Shown here in pieces: positions 61,732 to 64,000 of a stretch of DNA of 64,000 nucleotides (positions are counted from its first letter, which is position 1; the number at the start of each line of letters is the position of its first letter). The notes beneath the pieces are model-generated. The model was given only the letters and a program-made list of their open reading frames with translations. It was not told where the DNA came from and made no database searches. This stretch comes from Flavobacteriaceae bacterium (GTDB lineage Bacteria; Bacteroidota; Bacteroidia; Flavobacteriales; Flavobacteriaceae), in contig CANKLE010000009.1 in NCBI GenBank assembly GCA_947483075.1, positions 62,001-126,000 of the forward strand, written 5' to 3'. Both the position numbers and the translations under genes were made by a program.

Positions 61732-62538
61732 TTACAGAACCGAATCTTTGTAAAAATTAGTGTATGCTTGCGCAAATTCATCTTTCGCGGTGAAAGGTAA
61801 AAAAGGTTTGCCCGACGATTCTATATATTTTGTTAAACTTGAAGACAGGTTGTCTGTGGCAATAATTACGGCATCAGAGTGATTGATTGACGCTTTAATG
61901 ATGTTGTCGTAACTTGGCTCTGTTAATTCTGAAATTGCGCTAGCTGGCACGCCGTCAAATTGTATTTTGTTGCTCAACTCTGGGTTTAGTGTTCCGTCAA
62001 ACGATTGGCTGTATACGGAGGTAACAATTTTAGTGTCGGCAAACAAGGCTTCGTCTTTGTAAAAATGCTTCATGTAAATGGGCAACAAGGCCGCCATCCA
62101 TCCGTGTACGTGAATGATATCGGGCACCCAATTCAATTTTTTTACCGTTTCTACCACGCCTTTGGCAAAGAAAATAGCGCGTTCGTCGTTGTCAGAAAAT
62201 AGCACCCCTTCTTCGTCTGTAAAAGTAGCTTTGCGTTTAAAGTATTCGTCGTTATCGATAAAATATACCTGTATGCGCTCTTTGGGAATAGAAGCCACTT
62301 TGATAATCAAGGGCATATCTAAGTCATTGACAACTAAATTCATCCCAGACAATCGAATTACTTCGTGCAATTGATGCCTCCGTTCGTTGATGTTTCCGTA
62401 TCGCGGCATGAAAATTCGGATTTGTCCTCCTTGATCATTGACCATTTTGGGAACATCATAAGACATCAAAGACACCTCATTTTCAGCTAGATAAGGCACC
62501 ACTTCAGATGATACGTATAATATCCTCTTTTCCTCCAT
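61732..62538 (-). CDS. glycogen-synthase-like protein, N-terminal domain only with degenerate substrate loop
   Basis: A 268-aa protein related to the N-terminal Rossmann domain of GT5 glycogen/starch synthases (ILYVSSEVVPYLAENE ... IRIFMPRYGNINERRHQLHEV ... PDIIHVHGWMAALLPIYMK ... KIVTSVYSQSFDG). The KxGGL ADP-glucose loop that should follow the first strand is replaced by AENEVSLMSYDVPK, and the C-terminal catalytic domain is missing. So it is very unlikely to make glycogen. It is the first gene of the operon with DUF4270 and glmS and is divergent from panC. It might be a regulator or a structural remnant. Confidence 0.82.
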   Translation of the reverse strand: MEEKRILYVSSEVVPYLAENEVSLMSYDVPKMVNDQGGQIRIFMPRYGNINERRHQLHEVIRLSGMNLVVNDLDMPLIIKVASIPKERIQVYFIDNDEYFKRKATFTDEEGVLFSDNDERAIFFAKGVVETVKKLNWVPDIIHVHGWMAALLPIYMKHFYKDEALFADTKIVTSVYSQSFDGTLNPELSNKIQFDGVPASAISELTEPSYDNIIKASINHSDAVIIATDNLSSSLTKYIESSGKPFLPFTAKDEFAQAYTNFYKDSVL

Positions 62539-62575
62539 AAGATTGTTACTTTATTTGTTGTCAATAAAAATCAGC

Positions 62576-62583
62576 CAAAATTA
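62576..62583 (-). promoter_or_regulatory. -7 box candidate for the glycogen-synthase-like/glmS operon
   Basis: TAATTTTG on the minus strand matches TAnnTTTG and lies 37 bp before the start at 62538. No spaced TTG is evident. Confidence 0.4.
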
Positions 62584-62614
62584 CAAAAATTTATGCAGTT
62601 ATGAACTAAAATCT

Positions 62615-62622
62615 TAAGTTTG
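62615..62622 (+). promoter_or_regulatory. -7 box candidate for panC-panD, deciding the panC start
   Basis: TAAGTTTG matches TAnnTTTG. Transcription near 62628 rules out the in-frame TTG at 62620 and supports the ATG at 62647. Confidence 0.45.
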
Positions 62623-62646
62623 CGTCTTATTTTTAAGGATTTATAC

Positions 62647-63495
62647 ATGTTGATTTTTGACAAACAGGCTGATTTGACTGCGCATGTAAAAGCTCATGCA
62701 AATCCTCAAACTTCGATAGGTTTTGTTCCCACTATGGGGGCCCTTCACCAAGGTCATTTATCGCTTTTGGAAGCATCCATGCAAAACAACAGCCTTACGG
62801 TCATCAGCATTTTTGTAAATCCTACCCAATTCAACAATCCCGAAGACTTACTGAAATACCCCCGCACGCTTGAAAACGACCTCAAGCTTATTGCAGGGGT
62901 TTCGTCAGAAATTCTAGTTTTTGCTCCAACTGTTGATGACATTTACAACGGCACTACCGCCGCCGAATCTTATGATTTTGACGGCTTAGAAAACGTAATG
63001 GAAGGTGCTTTTCGGCCAGGTCATTTTGACGGTGTAGGCACGGTGGTAAAACGCTTGTTCGAAATTGTGAAACCCCATAACGCCTATTTTGGCGAAAAAG
63101 ATTTTCAGCAAGTACAGATTGTAAAAAAATTAGTTCAAAAACATCAGATTCCCGTACAGATCATAACTTGTCCAATTTACCGAGAAGCAAACGGTTTGGC
63201 CATGAGTTCACGCAACCAAAGGCTTACATCGCAAGAAAGGAAAGAAGCCGAGTTACTCTACAAGACCTTACTTGGCGCAAAAGATAGGTTTGCAAATCAC
63301 GAGCCTCAAGTTGTGGTTAATTGGGTGCAACAGCAGTTTGACTCCCATCCGCTTTTTGAGTTGGAATATTTTGCTATTGCCGACGAAGAACGCCTATTGC
63401 CTTGCCATCGTAAAGAAGAGGGAGTAAAATACCGCGCATTCATCGCGGTATTTGCCAACAAAATTCGATTGATCGATACGATTTCATTAAATTAA
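62647..63495 (+). CDS. panC: pantothenate synthetase
   Basis: A 282-aa enzyme that condenses pantoate and beta-alanine using ATP. The nucleotidyltransferase motif is PTMGALHQGHLSLL. SIFVNPTQFN, GAFRPGHFDGVGTVV, GEKDFQQ and the KMSKS-like MSSRNQ loop are all present. The length equals the E. coli enzyme when the ATG at 62647 is used. panD follows after 15 bp and supplies beta-alanine. Confidence 0.96.
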   Translation: MLIFDKQADLTAHVKAHANPQTSIGFVPTMGALHQGHLSLLEASMQNNSLTVISIFVNPTQFNNPEDLLKYPRTLENDLKLIAGVSSEILVFAPTVDDIYNGTTAAESYDFDGLENVMEGAFRPGHFDGVGTVVKRLFEIVKPHNAYFGEKDFQQVQIVKKLVQKHQIPVQIITCPIYREANGLAMSSRNQRLTSQERKEAELLYKTLLGAKDRFANHEPQVVVNWVQQQFDSHPLFELEYFAIADEERLLPCHRKEEGVKYRAFIAVFANKIRLIDTISLN

Positions 63496-63510
63496 TTTAC
63501 ATTTGCACCC

Positions 63511-63861
63511 ATGCAAATTCAAGTAGTAAAATCAAAAATTCACCGGGTAGCTGTAACCGGCGCCGATTTAAATTACATCGGGAGCATTACCATTGACGAA
63601 GCCTTGATGGAGGCCGCCAATTTGATAGAAGGCGAAAAAGTGTCTATTGTAAACATCAACAATGGCGAACGCTTAGAGACCTATGTAATAAAAGGCAACC
63701 GCAACAGTGGAGAAATTACCCTAAACGGACCCGCAGCGCGCAAAGTGCAAAAGGGCGACATCATTATAATTATTGCCTACGGCATCCTTGATTTTGAAGA
63801 AGCCAAAACCTTCAAGCCTTCTTTGGTTTTTCCCAACGAACAAGACAATTCACTTACCTAA
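63511..63861 (+). CDS. panD: aspartate 1-decarboxylase
   Basis: A 116-aa pyruvoyl enzyme that makes beta-alanine from aspartate for pantothenate. The self-cleavage site Gly24-Ser25 (NYIGSITID) gives the pyruvoyl group. H11, Y22 and [12 protein letters not shown] are typical. It lies in a panC-panD unit, 15 bp after panC and 4 bp before the next gene. Confidence 0.96.
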   Translation: MQIQVVKSKIHRVAVTGADLNYIGSITIDEALMEAANLIEGEKVSIVNINNGERLETYVIKGNRNSGEITLNGPAARKVQKGDIIIIIAYGILDFEEAKTFKPSLVFPNEQDNSLT

Positions 63862-63865
63862 TCCG

Positions 63866-64000
63866 GTGAAAAAACAGCTAAGCAAATGGCTATCCGTTTT
63901 ACTTCCAATTGCATTGGGAGTGTATTTAACCGTTTATACCTATTCCCAATTTTCAGCCCAACAACTTTTAGAGATTAAGGGGTATTTTCAATATGCCAAT
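63866..64000 (+). CDS. flippase-like (lysylphosphatidylglycerol synthase TM region) protein, 5' end
   Basis: The first 45 codons of a gene that leaves the window. GTG at 63866 lies 4 bp after panD. The peptide VKKQLSKWLSVLLPIALGV with a following YLTVYTYSQFSAQQLLEIKGYF segment looks like the first membrane helix and loop of the LPG synthase/flippase-like (UPF0104) family that follows panD in many flavobacteria. This assignment rests on a short N-terminus and synteny remembered from related genomes. Confidence 0.6.
   Translation, partial: MKKQLSKWLSVLLPIALGVYLTVYTYSQFSAQQLLEIKGYFQYAN

Overview
The window reads as chromosome of a Bacteroidota bacterium, most likely Flavobacteriaceae and close to Flavobacterium. 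The reasons are secreted proteins with type IX secretion C-terminal signals of types A and C, a DUF4270 lipoprotein, a TonB-dependent receptor with a carboxypeptidase-regulatory-like N-domain, weak Shine-Dalgarno signals, and repeated use of the Bacteroidota -7 box TAnnTTTG. In two places this box has a TTG exactly 19 bp upstream (nuo operon and atpD). Nothing resembles a prophage, an insertion sequence or a CRISPR array. Most of the window is core metabolism.

Layout. 1-0.9 kb: 5' end of sucA (minus) and a divergent small outer-membrane-type protein. 0.9-4 kb: a membrane-anchored AraC-type regulator preceded by a 13-G tract, then a polyprenyl synthase with a small conserved partner. 4-10.7 kb: a complete efflux operon (tetR, tolC-like, membrane-fusion lipoprotein, RND pump). 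10.7-13.5 kb: pth, ribosomal protein L25, prs, and tRNA-Leu(CAA) with an unusual leader. 13.5-15.1 kb: a repeat-rich accessory patch with one FISUMP-domain lipoprotein gene. 15.1-28.9 kb: one minus-strand operon with all fourteen complex I genes nuoA-N, ending in a VanZ-like gene. 29-31 kb: cold shock protein and aspS. 31.3-46.3 kb: a secreted reprolysin-type metalloprotease, ribF, bioB, and two giant secreted proteins (1392 and 1874 aa) with shared C-terminal modules. 46.4-51.3 kb: recX and a biotin operon bioF-bioD-bioA plus a ketoacyl synthase. 51.4-53.5 kb: atpD-atpC, with a very short epsilon subunit. 53.6-58 kb: a TonB-dependent receptor paired with an SGNH-hydrolase lipoprotein. 58.1-62.5 kb: glmS, a DUF4270 lipoprotein and a degenerate glycogen-synthase-like domain protein. 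62.6-64 kb: panC, panD and the start of a flippase-like membrane protein.

The genes work together in respiration (complex I, F1 beta/epsilon, SucA), cofactor supply (biotin, FAD, pantothenate) and cell-surface functions (efflux, T9SS-secreted proteins, nutrient uptake).

The least expected signal is not a gene. It is a family of phased 7-bp repeats of the form GTTNNNN (NNNNAAC on the other strand). They fill the gaps between nuoF and nuoG and between atpD and atpC, with units of opposite orientation on the two sides of a short centre. They also occur between rplY and prs, and as four perfect copies inside the bioF reading frame. The unit sequence differs at each locus but the AAC register is constant. 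Other short-period repeats and TCCCGA/TCGGGA palindromes cluster at 13.5-15.1 kb and in the bio operon.
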